Below are positions 44,668 through 53,683 of a stretch of 64,000 bases of DNA, one piece after another. The position numbers and the translations under genes are program-made. Origin of the DNA: an uncultured Verrucomicrobiota bacterium (GTDB lineage: Bacteria; Verrucomicrobiota; Verrucomicrobiia; Limisphaerales; UBA9464); assembly GCA_903922605.1 (NCBI GenBank), contig CAIXUG010000052.1:1-64000 (forward strand), read 5' to 3'. Under the pieces are notes generated by a model. It was not told where the DNA came from. It did no database searches and saw only the letters and a program-made list of their open reading frames with translations. The first letter of the stretch is position 1. Each line of letters begins with the position of its first letter.

Positions 44668-46104
44668 TCAGTCGGAGTGACCTTTGTAAAAGAGGAACGT
44701 CTTCGCACCGTTCCTCAACAGCTTGATACGGGCACCCTTGCCCTTGTTCGACTTGAGGGCCGAACGGAATTCCTTGGGTGAAGTCACCGGTTCCCCGTTG
44801 ATTTCAGTGACCACATCACCGGGCTGCAGGTCGGCCTTCGAGGCCTCGCTGTTCTCCTCGACATCCGTCACGACCACGCCCTTGGAGATGCCCTTGAGAT
44901 CGTATTCCTTGGCGAGGTCCTCGGTCAGCGCCTTGACCGTGGCGCCAAAGCCGCTGCCGGGTGCGCTCCACTCGGGCTGACTGCCGCGCCGGAAGTTCGC
45001 ATTGAGCATCTTCTCATCGGGCATGGCCTCCGGTTTGACGGTCACCCGGAGCGATTTCTGTTCGCGCAGCACTTCAAGAACAACGTCTTTGCCGGGAAGT
45101 TTCCGGGCGATCTCGGCGCGGAGCTGGGAGCTGGCGGTCACCGGTTTGCCGTCCACCGACTTGATGATGTCGCCGGGCTCGAGCTGCGATTTGCTGGCCG
45201 GTCCATCGGGGGCGATGCTGCGCACCAACACGCCGGGCTGCTGATCCTCATCGTTGTCGTGCAGTTGCTGGTACTCCTGGGGCGTGCCCATGATGATGCC
45301 GAGCCAGGAGCGGTTGAACTTGCCGTCGGCGATGAGCCGGTCGCTGATCTCGTGGGCGTTGTTCCCCGGGATGGCAAAGCCGATGCCGGTGCCGACGCCG
45401 CGGATCATCGAGTTGATGCCGATGATCTCGCCATTGAGATTCACGAGCGGGCCGCCGCTGTTGCCCGGATTGATGCTGGCGTCGGTCTGGATGAAATCCT
45501 GGTCGCTCGGACCGCCGCCAAGATTGCCCCGGCCCTTGGCGCTGACATGGCCGTAGGTGACGCTGTAATCGAGTTCAAACGGCGCCCCGACGGCGATGGC
45601 GAACTCGCCCACCCGCACCTTGTCCGAGTCGGCGAATTTGGCCGCGTGCAGGTTCTTCACGTTTCCCTTGAGCTTCACGACCGCGATGTCCGCATCCGGG
45701 TACGTGCCACGGACTTCCGCGTCAAATTCACGGCCGTCCTTCAGGCGCACGCGGATTTTTTCCGCGTCATTCACCACGTGGTTGTTGGTCACGATGTAGC
45801 CATCGTCACGGACGATGACGCCGGAACCCTGCCCGGTGCGCTGGGGGACATCCCCCTCCTGCATTTCGGGCGGAAGCATCTGGAAGAAGCGGTGCATCTG
45901 CTTAACGCTTTCCGTGTCTTTCTTTTCCGTGACGGTGATGACGACGACCGACGGGGAAATGTTGTCGGCCACCTCGATAAAGGCCTCGTTCAACTGCTTG
46001 GCAATCTGCAAGGCGTCGCTGTCTTTTGCGAAGGCCATCGGCGGCAGCGCCGCAGTGAGGCTGGCCAATGTCAGCACAGCCATGGAAGTGCGTATCATAT
46101 TCAT
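44668..46104 (-). CDS. Periplasmic serine protease DegP/HtrA
   Basis: A 478-residue HtrA-family protease and chaperone for damaged envelope proteins. A signal peptide (residues 1-24, PMAFA) is followed by the trypsin-like domain with His109 in NNHVV, Asp139 in DADIAVV and Ser216 in NPGNSGGP. Two PDZ domains follow, about 285-370 (GVLVRSIAPDGPASKSQLEPGDII) and 400-470 (GVVVTDVEENSEASKADLQPGDVV). The start at 46104 (MNMIRTSM) is set by the signal peptide; the longer frame upstream runs into the promoter region of the divergent gene. A small hairpin in the leader is described separately. Long DegP-type LA loops and substrate rules cannot be read from the sequence. Confidence 0.93.
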   Translation of the reverse strand: MNMIRTSMAVLTLASLTAALPPMAFAKDSDALQIAKQLNEAFIEVADNISPSVVVITVTEKKDTESVKQMHRFFQMLPPEMQEGDVPQRTGQGSGVIVRDDGYIVTNNHVVNDAEKIRVRLKDGREFDAEVRGTYPDADIAVVKLKGNVKNLHAAKFADSDKVRVGEFAIAVGAPFELDYSVTYGHVSAKGRGNLGGGPSDQDFIQTDASINPGNSGGPLVNLNGEIIGINSMIRGVGTGIGFAIPGNNAHEISDRLIADGKFNRSWLGIIMGTPQEYQQLHDNDEDQQPGVLVRSIAPDGPASKSQLEPGDIIKSVDGKPVTASSQLRAEIARKLPGKDVVLEVLREQKSLRVTVKPEAMPDEKMLNANFRRGSQPEWSAPGSGFGATVKALTEDLAKEYDLKGISKGVVVTDVEENSEASKADLQPGDVVTEINGEPVTSPKEFRSALKSNKGKGARIKLLRNGAKTFLFYKGHSD

Positions 46105-46115
46105 AGTTTGACTTA

Positions 46116-46134
46116 GGCCGCCATTTGTGCGGCC
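46116..46134 (-). promoter_or_regulatory. Hairpin in the degP leader
   Basis: A 6-bp GC-only stem GGCCGC / GCGGCC with a 7-base loop ends 12 bases before the degP start codon, where it could affect ribosome access. No -10/-35 pair was fixed for degP. On the other strand, TTGACC (46202-46207) and GATAGC (46224-46229) may serve the divergent zinc-ribbon gene with a very short leader. Confidence 0.35.
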
Positions 46135-46238
46135 ACATGGAAGTAAGAACACCGCCGACGGCAAAACGTTCAAACATTTCCGCGCCGGGCCGGGTTGCGC
46201 GTTGACCGTTCCGCACTGCGACCGATAGCTTCGGGGCA

Positions 46239-46955
46239 ATGCTTCCGATCATTGAACAGCTCCTTGTCCTGCAGGATCGTGACCGTCGGCTGATCCGGCT
46301 GCGGGCAGAACTGGCCGATGTGCCGTTGCAGCGGAAGCGTTTGCAGGACAAGGCGGCCAGCACGGCGGCCGCTTTCGAGACCGTGAAGCTGCGCGGTCGC
46401 CAGATCGAGAGCGACCGCAAGAAGCTGGAGCTGGAGGTCCATTCCAAGGAGGACTTCATCCGCAAGATCGAGACGCAGCAGGGCGCCACGAAGAGCAACG
46501 AGGAGTACAAGCGCTACACCCACCAGATCGAGACCACCCGGCACGAGATCTCCCTGCTGGAAGACCAGGAGCTGGTGCTGATGGAGCAGGCCGACGTCGC
46601 GGCCAGGGAACAGGCCGCCGCCGCCCAGGTGGCGGCCACCCAGAAGACGGAGAGCGACCGGCAGCTGGCCGACCTCGCCGCGCGCGAGGCCAATTTGCAG
46701 AAGGAACTCGCCTCCGTCGTCGCGGAGCGCGAGGCGCAGGCCGGCAAGATCGACGAGCAGGTGCGCACCCGCTACGACCGCATCCTCAAGATGAAGGGCG
46801 AGAACGTCGTCGTGGGGGTGGCCAACGTGACCTGCGGCGGCTGCCACATGAAGCTGCCCCAGCAGCAATTCCTCGGGGCCAAGGCCCAGTCGGAAATCAT
46901 CACCTGCCCCAACTGCGGCCGGATGCTCTACTACACCCGCGACATGGAGGGCTGA
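46239..46955 (+). CDS. Coiled-coil protein with C-terminal C4 zinc ribbon (CdsZ / DUF164-like)
   Basis: A 238-residue protein. Residues 1-185 are a long charged antiparallel coiled coil (DRDRRLIRLRAELADVPLQRKRL and onward). Residues 200-235 are a zinc ribbon with CGGC and CPNCGRMLYYTRD as the two metal-binding pairs. This matches the widely distributed zf-RING_7/DUF164 family, including chlamydial CdsZ, a chaperone-like protein; in other bacteria the role is unknown, possibly in RNA or ribosome biology. It is divergent from degP. A complex inverted repeat begins 15 bases after its stop. Confidence 0.85.
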   Translation: MLPIIEQLLVLQDRDRRLIRLRAELADVPLQRKRLQDKAASTAAAFETVKLRGRQIESDRKKLELEVHSKEDFIRKIETQQGATKSNEEYKRYTHQIETTRHEISLLEDQELVLMEQADVAAREQAAAAQVAATQKTESDRQLADLAAREANLQKELASVVAEREAQAGKIDEQVRTRYDRILKMKGENVVVGVANVTCGGCHMKLPQQQFLGAKAQSEIITCPNCGRMLYYTRDMEG

Positions 46956-46969
46956 GAAGCTTGCTGCCA

Positions 46970-47046
46970 CGGAGCGCCGGTCTCCGACCCGGCGCGGAGG
47001 AGATCGAACAGGCAACCACCGCGCCGGATCGGAGATCGGCGCTCCG
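46970..47046. repeat. 28-bp arms in inverted orientation (GGTCTCCGACCCGG family), copy 1
   Basis: The left arm 46970-46997 (CGGAGCGCCGGTCTCCGACC and onward) and the reverse complement of 47019-47046 agree at 26 of 28 positions. Each arm can also fold by itself through GCGCCGG / CCGGCGC around TCTCCGAC. It lies 15 bases after a stop codon, as does the second copy at 51127. Confidence 0.85.
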
Positions 47047-47066
47047 CCCGGCGCGCGGTCGCCCCA

Positions 47067-47927
47067 CTACAACCGGCCGTTGTCGATCAGCCGGGTTTTT
47101 CCGAAAAACACCGCGAGCGCCATGTGGCTGCCGCGTTTGACCGCAGTCACCGGTTCCAGCGTGTCACTGTCGAAGAATTCCACGTAGTCGAGCCGGCCGG
47201 CCGGCCGCGTCTTCACCAATCGGGCGACGGCCTTTTTCAGTTCGAGGACGGGCACGGGCGACTTCTTTACCGCCTGACGGCAGGCCGCGATGGCCTGGGA
47301 AAGGATGGTGGCTTGCGACCGGTCTTCGGCCGACAGATAGGCATTGCGCGAACTCATGGCGAGGCCATCGCTTTCCCGGCGGGTGGGTGCGACGACGACC
47401 TTCAATGGGAAGTTGAGATCGGTCGTCATGCGGCGGATTGCGGCGGCCTGCTGCCAGTCCTTCGCGCCAAACACGGCGACGTCGGGCAGCACGCAGTTGA
47501 ACAGCTTGGTGACGATGGTCGTGACTCCGCGGAAGTGCGTCGGCCGTGAGCCGCCCTCCATGCCCTGAGTGAGCCGTTCCTCGACGACGTAGGTCGAGTA
47601 GCGGCCTTCGGCGCGCCCCGGATACATCGCGGCGTCGGAGGGCAGGAAGACCGCATCCACGCCCTCGCCCCGGCAAAGCGCGTAATCACGTTTGAGGTCA
47701 CGGGGATACTTGGCGAGGTCTTCGGTCGGTGCGAACTGTGTCGGGTTCACGTAGATGCTCACGACCACGAGGCCGTCCTGGCCAACGCGGCGTCGTGCGT
47801 CGCGCACGAGGCTCATGTGGCCGTCGTGGAGATAGCCCATCGTGGGCACAAAACCGATGCGTTTGCCGGCGCGACGCCACGCCAGCGCGGCGCGTTGCAT
47901 GGCCGCGACCGTCCGAAAAGTTTGCAC
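47067..47927 (-). CDS. panC: Pantoate-beta-alanine ligase (pantothenate synthetase)
   Basis: A 286-residue PanC, which joins pantoate and beta-alanine using ATP in pantothenate and coenzyme A synthesis. Motifs: VPTMGYLHDGHMSLV near the N-terminus (the HDGH nucleotide-binding signature), SIYVNPTQF, VFGAKDWQQAAAIRRM, and SSRNAYLS, which replaces the KMSKS loop. The start is assigned to the GTG at 47927 (VQTFRTVAAMQRA) because it gives the family N-terminus; further upstream the frame reads through word repeats and is not credible. No other pan gene is nearby. The gap to the SBBP gene (47928-48135) contains GACAGGAG and ATCACTCGTCACTCG word tracts. Confidence 0.93.
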   Translation of the reverse strand: MQTFRTVAAMQRAALAWRRAGKRIGFVPTMGYLHDGHMSLVRDARRRVGQDGLVVVSIYVNPTQFAPTEDLAKYPRDLKRDYALCRGEGVDAVFLPSDAAMYPGRAEGRYSTYVVEERLTQGMEGGSRPTHFRGVTTIVTKLFNCVLPDVAVFGAKDWQQAAAIRRMTTDLNFPLKVVVAPTRRESDGLAMSSRNAYLSAEDRSQATILSQAIAACRQAVKKSPVPVLELKKAVARLVKTRPAGRLDYVEFFDSDTLEPVTAVKRGSHMALAVFFGKTRLIDNGRL

Positions 47928-48135
47928 GGCGCGGAGGATGCGGACGGGGCGCGGTTTGCCAAGACAGGAGACAGGAGTGGCGGAATGGGGTCTGGGATCT
48001 GGGGTTTGGCGTCTGGGCTCTGAAATCCGGGTGTCACTCATCACTCGTCACTCGCCTGGACTTTGCCGTTGCCGGAATGGCCGGCTGGGCCTCCCATGCC
48101 GGTGATAGCGTCACTCCCAAACTTCCTTTTTTACC

Positions 48136-51117
48136 ATGAAGCAATTTCTCACGGTCCTGCTGAGTGTCGTTTGGCTTGGCCTCCCTTTGCGTTCCACGGC
48201 GCAACCGGCGCCGACGGCCTCCACGGCGTATGCGAGCTACCTTGGGGGCGGGGGCAATGGGTACACGGGAGATTCGGGCTTTGCCGTCACGGTCGGTGGC
48301 GACGGGGCCGTGTATGTGCTGGGTCAGACCACTTCGGAGCCGTTCCCGCACACCGCCGTCATTGGCGGGTTCGACACCGGCTATGGCACGTTCGTGACGA
48401 AGCTTTCCCCGGACGGGAAGACGCTGGTGTATTCCACCTTCATCTCGGGTGTGGGCGGCCGGGCCCTCGCGGTGGATGGTGCCGGCAGCGTTTATATGAC
48501 CGGCGAAACCGGCGGTTCATTGCCAGGCACCAGTTCCGCCCAAGCCGATTTCGGCGGCAGCTACGACGCCTTTGTGCTGAAGCTGACGCCGGACGGCAAG
48601 TCGGCCGCCTACGCGACGTATCTGGGCGGCGGTGATCTTGAGTTGGGCCGCGGCATCGCGGTGGACGCGGATGGCAACGCCTACATCGTGGGCTGGACGA
48701 CCTCGACGAATTTTCCGGCCACGGCCGGGGCCGCCCAGACGGTGATCGGCGGCGGGTTCGACGCGTTTGTCGCGAAACTCAATCCGGATGGCACCCAGTT
48801 CATTTATGCGACCTATCTCGGGGGAACCGGCTTTGAATCCGGCGCAGCCATCGCACTCGATTCCCAGCGCCGGGCCGTGGTCGTGGGGCGGACCATCTCG
48901 ACGAATTTCCTCAGCGCCCCCAACCCGACCCGGTTCGGTTCCAATGTGCGATCATTGGACGCCTATGTGGCCCGGTTGAGTGCCAACGGCCAGAACGTGG
49001 ATTACCTGTCGGTGATCGCGGGCGAAGGTGACGACGCGGCCGCGCGGGTCATGCTGGCCGCCGACGGTTCGCCCGTGATCCTCGGGCAGACCGAGTCGGC
49101 GCAGTTCCCGACCACCTCCGGAGTGCTGCAGCCTGCGTATCGCGGTTCGCGCGACCTCTTCGTGGCCAGGCTGACGCCGGAGGGCGGGGCATTGACGTTT
49201 TGCACGTATCTGGGCACCGCCGGCTTCGATAGCGTGGGCGATTCGCAATATGCCGGCGGCTTCACCGTGGGCGGCGAGTTCGTGAGCGACACCAGCCTGC
49301 TCACCGAGACCGGCGGTCTCGCGCTGGATGCCAATGGCAACGTGCTCGTCAGCGGCACCACCGGAGCCAACGACTGGCCTGACGCCAAGGCCCTGGGTGC
49401 GGGCGGCATTGAAGCCTTTGCCGCGAAACTGAGCGCCACCGGCGACCGCCTGATCTGGCTGAGCTTCTTCGGCAGCCTCGGCGACGATTACAACTTCGGT
49501 CTGGCGTCCGACGGTCAGGGTGGGGCGTGGATTACGGGCCAGGCCGACCGGCCCTTTCTGCCGCCGTACCTGCCGACGACCAGCGGGTCCGAACAGCCGG
49601 TGTTTGGCGGCGGAATTTTCGACGCGTTTCTGGCGCGCCTCACCGACACGCCGGGATTGCCGGCAAACGACGACTTCGTCGGACGGCTGCCGCTCATTGG
49701 CGGTCGCATCACCACGACGGGCCGCAGCGTCGGCGCCACGAAGCAGCCGGGCGAGCCGGACCACGCCGACAACCCCGGCGGGGCCTCGCTCTGGTGGAGC
49801 TGGACCGCCCCCGCGAACGGCCGGCTCACGCTCAACACGGAGGGCAGCGATTTTGACACGCTGCTCGCCGCCTACACCGGTGATGCACTCAGTGCCTTGA
49901 CTCCCATCGCCGCGAACGACGATGCCGCGCCGGGGGTGAAGACCGGCCTGATGAAATTCCCGGTGCTCGCCGGTGTCACCTACCTGATCGCCGTGGATGG
50001 CAAGGATGGCGCGACCGGCGAGGTGAAGCTGACCCTGACCTTTTCACAGCCGCCCAATGACGATTTTGCCGACCGCATCGTGCTGACCGGTTTTCCGGTC
50101 ACGACGACGGGTGCCAATGTGAACGCCACGGCCGAAAGCCGCGACGATGCCGGTCGCGCCGGTGTCCCCGGCGGTCAGTCGGTGTGGTGGGAATGGACCT
50201 CTACCACCAACGGGGTGGTGGCCATCAGCACCTCCGGCAGTTCCTATAACACCACGCTCGGCGTCTATACCGGCACAGCGCTGGAGGCGCTCCAGGAGGT
50301 GAAGAGCAACGACAACTATTCGAGCCAGCCCGGCGCCGACCAGACCAGCCAGGTCACATTCTCCGCCACCGCCGGCACGCGCTACCTCATCGCGGTGGAT
50401 GGCTACTATTCCGACACGGGCACGATCCAGCTGAGCATTTTTCCGGGTGATCCCCCGCTGAATGACAACTTCGCCGACCGGTTCCCGCTCACGGGTTTCT
50501 TTGCGACGGTGAAGGCCTCCAGCATCAACGCCACCACCGAGACTGCGGCGGGGGAAACGCTCCTCACGTTCACCAACAGCACCACGGGCAACGTGGATAT
50601 CAACAGTGCCGGCTATTCGGTGTGGTGGACCTGGACGGCTCCGACCAATGGGCGGGTGAAGATTTTCACCTCGGACATCACGTTCGATACGCGCCTCGGG
50701 GTCTTCACCGGAACCACGCTCGACCAGCTCCAATTCGTCGCGTCCAATGACAACCAGGGCGGCACGCCGTTTGACTATTCGAGTCACGTCACTTTCCCGG
50801 TGGTTGCGGGCACCGCCTACCAGATCGAGGTGGATGGCAACATCTACGGCGGCCACTCGGGCGGCTTCACACTGAATCTGCTGTTGGAACGGCCGCCGGT
50901 CATCGTGTCCGGCACGACGGTCGTGAACGCGGCTGGCGGGGTGCAGTTCCAGGTGCAGGGCCTGCCGGGCGTCACCTATCAGGTGGAGCATTCCACCGAC
51001 CTTAAAACGTGGACCCAAGGCCCGTCAGTCACGCCGGACACGGAGTTTTTCACGGTGACGGACCCGATTGCGCCGGGGGAGCAGTGGAAATTCTACCGCC
51101 TGACCGCGACGGAGTGA
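48136..51117 (+). CDS. Secreted SBBP beta-propeller protein with three C-terminal sugar-binding-like domains
   Basis: A 993-residue exported protein with a signal peptide of about 22 residues. Residues 30-510 are SBBP/beta-propeller repeats, with recurring YATYLGGxG, AVDxxGNxYxxGxTxSxxFP and DAFVAKLxPDG patterns. Three homologous domains follow from about 511, 640 and 775, each opening N(D/N)DFADR-LTGF and containing SVWWEWTxPTNG and TRYLIAVDG. These resemble bacterial pre-peptidase C-terminal (PPC)-like beta sandwiches. The last 75 residues (GVTYQVEHSTDLKTW) are a C-terminal module frequent in verrucomicrobial secreted proteins. There is no PEP-CTERM tail. The role is probably extracellular binding; no enzyme domain was seen. 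Confidence 0.82.
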   Translation: MKQFLTVLLSVVWLGLPLRSTAQPAPTASTAYASYLGGGGNGYTGDSGFAVTVGGDGAVYVLGQTTSEPFPHTAVIGGFDTGYGTFVTKLSPDGKTLVYSTFISGVGGRALAVDGAGSVYMTGETGGSLPGTSSAQADFGGSYDAFVLKLTPDGKSAAYATYLGGGDLELGRGIAVDADGNAYIVGWTTSTNFPATAGAAQTVIGGGFDAFVAKLNPDGTQFIYATYLGGTGFESGAAIALDSQRRAVVVGRTISTNFLSAPNPTRFGSNVRSLDAYVARLSANGQNVDYLSVIAGEGDDAAARVMLAADGSPVILGQTESAQFPTTSGVLQPAYRGSRDLFVARLTPEGGALTFCTYLGTAGFDSVGDSQYAGGFTVGGEFVSDTSLLTETGGLALDANGNVLVSGTTGANDWPDAKALGAGGIEAFAAKLSATGDRLIWLSFFGSLGDDYNFGLASDGQGGAWITGQADRPFLPPYLPTTSGSEQPVFGGGIFDAFLARLTDTPGLPANDDFVGRLPLIGGRITTTGRSVGATKQPGEPDHADNPGGASLWWSWTAPANGRLTLNTEGSDFDTLLAAYTGDALSALTPIAANDDAAPGVKTGLMKFPVLAGVTYLIAVDGKDGATGEVKLTLTFSQPPNDDFADRIVLTGFPVTTTGANVNATAESRDDAGRAGVPGGQSVWWEWTSTTNGVVAISTSGSSYNTTLGVYTGTALEALQEVKSNDNYSSQPGADQTSQVTFSATAGTRYLIAVDGYYSDTGTIQLSIFPGDPPLNDNFADRFPLTGFFATVKASSINATTETAAGETLLTFTNSTTGNVDINSAGYSVWWTWTAPTNGRVKIFTSDITFDTRLGVFTGTTLDQLQFVASNDNQGGTPFDYSSHVTFPVVAGTAYQIEVDGNIYGGHSGGFTLNLLLERPPVIVSGTTVVNAAGGVQFQVQGLPGVTYQVEHSTDLKTWTQGPSVTPDTEFFTVTDPIAPGEQWKFYRLTATE

Positions 51118-51126
51118 GCCTGACGA

Positions 51127-51200
51127 CGGAGTGCCGGTCTCCGACCCGGCGCGGCTCGTTCCAAACAAACCTCCACGCCGGGTCGGAGACTGGCGCCCCG
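51127..51200. repeat. 28-bp arms in inverted orientation (GGTCTCCGACCCGG family), copy 2
   Basis: 51127-51154 and the reverse complement of 51173-51200 agree at 24 of 28 positions and match the family described at 46970-47046. It starts 10 bases after the stop codon of the SBBP gene and lies between two converging genes. Confidence 0.85.
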
Positions 51201-51222
51201 CGAGGTTCACCTGTGGCGAGGT

Positions 51223-53175
51223 TCAGAACATCCGCGGCTCGCGGGTGGGCACCGGTGACGGCCACGGCCAGTCGAGATCCTGCATCCGGCGTGCCCTGGT
51301 GTCCTCACGATAGATGCCGCCGTCGTCCTTGCCATCCGGGCCGACACTCCAGAGGCGGAACCAGCCATCTTGCGTGCGTTCGTAATGGAACGGGTCGCCG
51401 CTCATCCAGTCGGTCGGCATCGTCGCGAGATACGCCGGTGTAAGTTCACCGAGGGTGGCGGGGTAGGTGCCGTGGGCGAGGCGGTGGCGCTCCAGGGCGC
51501 AGGCGATGATCGCCATCTGGGCAATGGTCTGCGCCCGGTCCGCCGTGTCCGTGGCTTTGCCAATCGCCGGCAGAAGCATCCTTACGATGAGGTTGAACGG
51601 GGACCGGTTCACGGCAATCCGCTGGAGATACTCATCCGCAGGGTCATTCTGGCGGTTTTGGGTGGCGAGCCGCTCCTTCCGGTTGGCCGGATTCATGACC
51701 GTGCGGGCGTGATCCAGAGTCATCTGGTAGCCGCGTAACAGCCCGATCTGGTTCTGGCGGAACCAACCCGAAGGCATGAGGACTGGCATGAGGGCTTCAA
51801 AGGTGATGCTCCCGTTGTCTGGATAGTTGCCAACGCGGTCCAACTGGGTCAGCGCCCGTAGGCGATGGTTGACCATCGACTCCATGGCATCATTGCCCAG
51901 CGCCCGCTCCCCTTCGAAGGCGTGAAGGATGGCCGCGCCGTAATCCAGCTGGCTGAGCCGTTGCTGGAAGGCCACCAGTTGGACGTCGTTCCAGCGGTGG
52001 GCCACCAGCCCTTCCCACAGCGCGTGATGGGTGATGGCATCCATCGCAAAGCGCACCAGCTGTGAGATGAGCACCGGCTCCTCGTTCATCGATTCTCCGA
52101 GGCGGTAACCCAGCAGTGTGTCCGCGGCGGCACCGTCGGAGTCACCCGCAGCCAGCCGGGCAACGGCCCGAAGCTGACAGATGCGGGCGCCGGCTTTCAT
52201 CGCGGCCAGATTGGGCAACGCCGCGAGGAAGCCCTCTTCATAGTGGATGGGATACCGGTTCCGCGGGCGGGAGGCGGCGGCGGCGAATTCGGCCAGGGTC
52301 GCGTCAAACTTGCCCAGCGCCAGCAGCACATCGTCGGCCGGCTTCCCGGGGGTGGCCGGCAGCGGGAACTTGGGCTGGTTCCAATTCGGTGCTTTGCCCT
52401 TCCCGGTATTGGTGGTCACGAACCGAAGGTGGGCGGCCCAGGCCGCGAGATCGATCCGGCCATCGGTGGGCTGCTGGCTGAACCCGGCGACCCGTTTCAC
52501 CGTTTCGGGTGCCTCGGGCAGCGTGAAGTTGGTCGTGTAGGCAAACCCGGGACCGTGCAGCCAGATGTTGGTCGAGCCGCCGTTGGGGAGCCGTTCCTGC
52601 CGGTAAATGAACTGCTGCCAGAACGGGGTGCTGAAGAAATTTTCCTCGTCCGAGGCCCGGGGCGGGATGACGCAGGACAGCTCGAAGCATTCGCCCTTGG
52701 CCTTCAGCTCGGCCCGCAGCTGTCGCCAGGCCCAGGCCCCGCGCATGTTCTCGATCGCGTGGAAGAGCAGCAGCGGCGTCACCAGACCGACGATGACGGT
52801 GTAGAAAAGGCTGAAGCAGAAGCGGAGGAAAAAACCGCGTTGTGGCCGGGGCGCGGTCGCGTCCGGACTGTCCGGGGTGGCGGCCAGCCGGGCCGCGCGC
52901 TGGTTCCAGCACAGGCGGGACAGGAGGCCGATGCCCAGGCCCACGCAGGCACCGAATTCGGCGGCGGCAAGGGCGATCCAGGACGCTAGTCCGGGTTCGC
53001 CCAGGATCACAAAATAGGAGGCCAACGGAACCGCAAACAGACCGGCGACGAAACCGGTGAACGCGAGGACACGACCCCAGGAATAGCGGGAGGTCCGTGC
53101 AGGTCTCCAGCCACGGATGAAACACCACAGGGCAGGTCGTTCGTTCCAGCGAAGCAGAAATTCGGAGAGACTCAT
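51223..53175 (-). CDS. Membrane protein with pseudopilin-like C-terminus, in an ECF sigma factor module
   Basis: A 650-residue protein. The ATG at 53175 (MSLSEFLLRW) precedes three or four membrane helices within residues 35-150. The large remainder is predicted to lie outside the membrane and contains helical segments without a recognised enzyme motif. Near the C-terminus, LAHGTYPATLGELTPAYLAT followed by MPTDWMSGDPFHYERTQDGWFRLWSVGPDGKDDGG closely follows the ending of GspG-type pseudopilins. Such long proteins are commonly encoded beside sigma-factor genes in Verrucomicrobiota. It follows the short anti-sigma-like gene by 52 bases on the same strand. The function is unknown. Confidence 0.7.
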   Translation of the reverse strand: MSLSEFLLRWNERPALWCFIRGWRPARTSRYSWGRVLAFTGFVAGLFAVPLASYFVILGEPGLASWIALAAAEFGACVGLGIGLLSRLCWNQRAARLAATPDSPDATAPRPQRGFFLRFCFSLFYTVIVGLVTPLLLFHAIENMRGAWAWRQLRAELKAKGECFELSCVIPPRASDEENFFSTPFWQQFIYRQERLPNGGSTNIWLHGPGFAYTTNFTLPEAPETVKRVAGFSQQPTDGRIDLAAWAAHLRFVTTNTGKGKAPNWNQPKFPLPATPGKPADDVLLALGKFDATLAEFAAAASRPRNRYPIHYEEGFLAALPNLAAMKAGARICQLRAVARLAAGDSDGAAADTLLGYRLGESMNEEPVLISQLVRFAMDAITHHALWEGLVAHRWNDVQLVAFQQRLSQLDYGAAILHAFEGERALGNDAMESMVNHRLRALTQLDRVGNYPDNGSITFEALMPVLMPSGWFRQNQIGLLRGYQMTLDHARTVMNPANRKERLATQNRQNDPADEYLQRIAVNRSPFNLIVRMLLPAIGKATDTADRAQTIAQMAIIACALERHRLAHGTYPATLGELTPAYLATMPTDWMSGDPFHYERTQDGWFRLWSVGPDGKDDGGIYREDTRARRMQDLDWPWPSPVPTREPRMF

Positions 53176-53227
53176 AAGCGAGAAGGCGGTGGAGCAGGGG
53201 TGCAGGGGAGAAAGGGAGCAGGGGGAT

Positions 53228-53671
53228 TCAGCCGTAGGCGGGGAGGGAAAGACTGCTGCGGGGGCGGGGCAGGCGGGCGGGTGGGGGTTCGGCGGGCTCG
53301 GGCTCGGTGAGGCCGGCGAGCTGGAGCATTTCCCGGCGTTGGGCCCGGACGGCGGCGAGCTGCTCAGGGGCGAACCCGGTGTAGGCGAAACTGCCCGCCG
53401 GTGATTCCGAAGACTTGGCACCGGTAAAATGGTTGATCGTGAGGCAGACGATCCAGACGGCAGCGAGTGTCCGCCAGGCGGGCGACAGCCCGCCCCACCA
53501 GGCAAGGAACTGGCCGGGCAGTGAGGAGCGGGGAGCGGGGAGCGCGGAGCGCGGAGCGGATTTCGCTGCGGAAAGGATTTCTGCCCGCCACGCGGACGGC
53601 GTGGCGCGACGCGGCACCTGCGCGAGACGCTCCTCGAAGTCGTCGGCAGGCGGGGGATTGTTCGGTTTCAT
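53228..53671 (-). CDS. Small single-pass membrane protein, possible anti-sigma factor
   Basis: A 147-residue protein directly downstream of the ECF sigma gene (12 bases apart). The N-terminal half is soluble; one hydrophobic helix lies near residues 62-82 (AWRTLAAVWIVCLTINHF), and the C-terminal half contains a Pro/Arg-rich tail. Position and topology suggest the membrane-bound partner that holds the sigma factor, but no anti-sigma zinc motif (HxxxCxxC) is present. Part of the gene (about 53520-53558) is a GAGCGCGGAGCGGGGAG word repeat encoding AP-RS-AL-PAPRSSLP, so the linker has variable, repeat-derived sequence. Confidence 0.6.
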   Translation of the reverse strand: MKPNNPPPADDFEERLAQVPRRATPSAWRAEILSAAKSAPRSALPAPRSSLPGQFLAWWGGLSPAWRTLAAVWIVCLTINHFTGAKSSESPAGSFAYTGFAPEQLAAVRAQRREMLQLAGLTEPEPAEPPPARLPRPRSSLSLPAYG

Positions 53672-53683
53672 GGCAGGTTCAAT

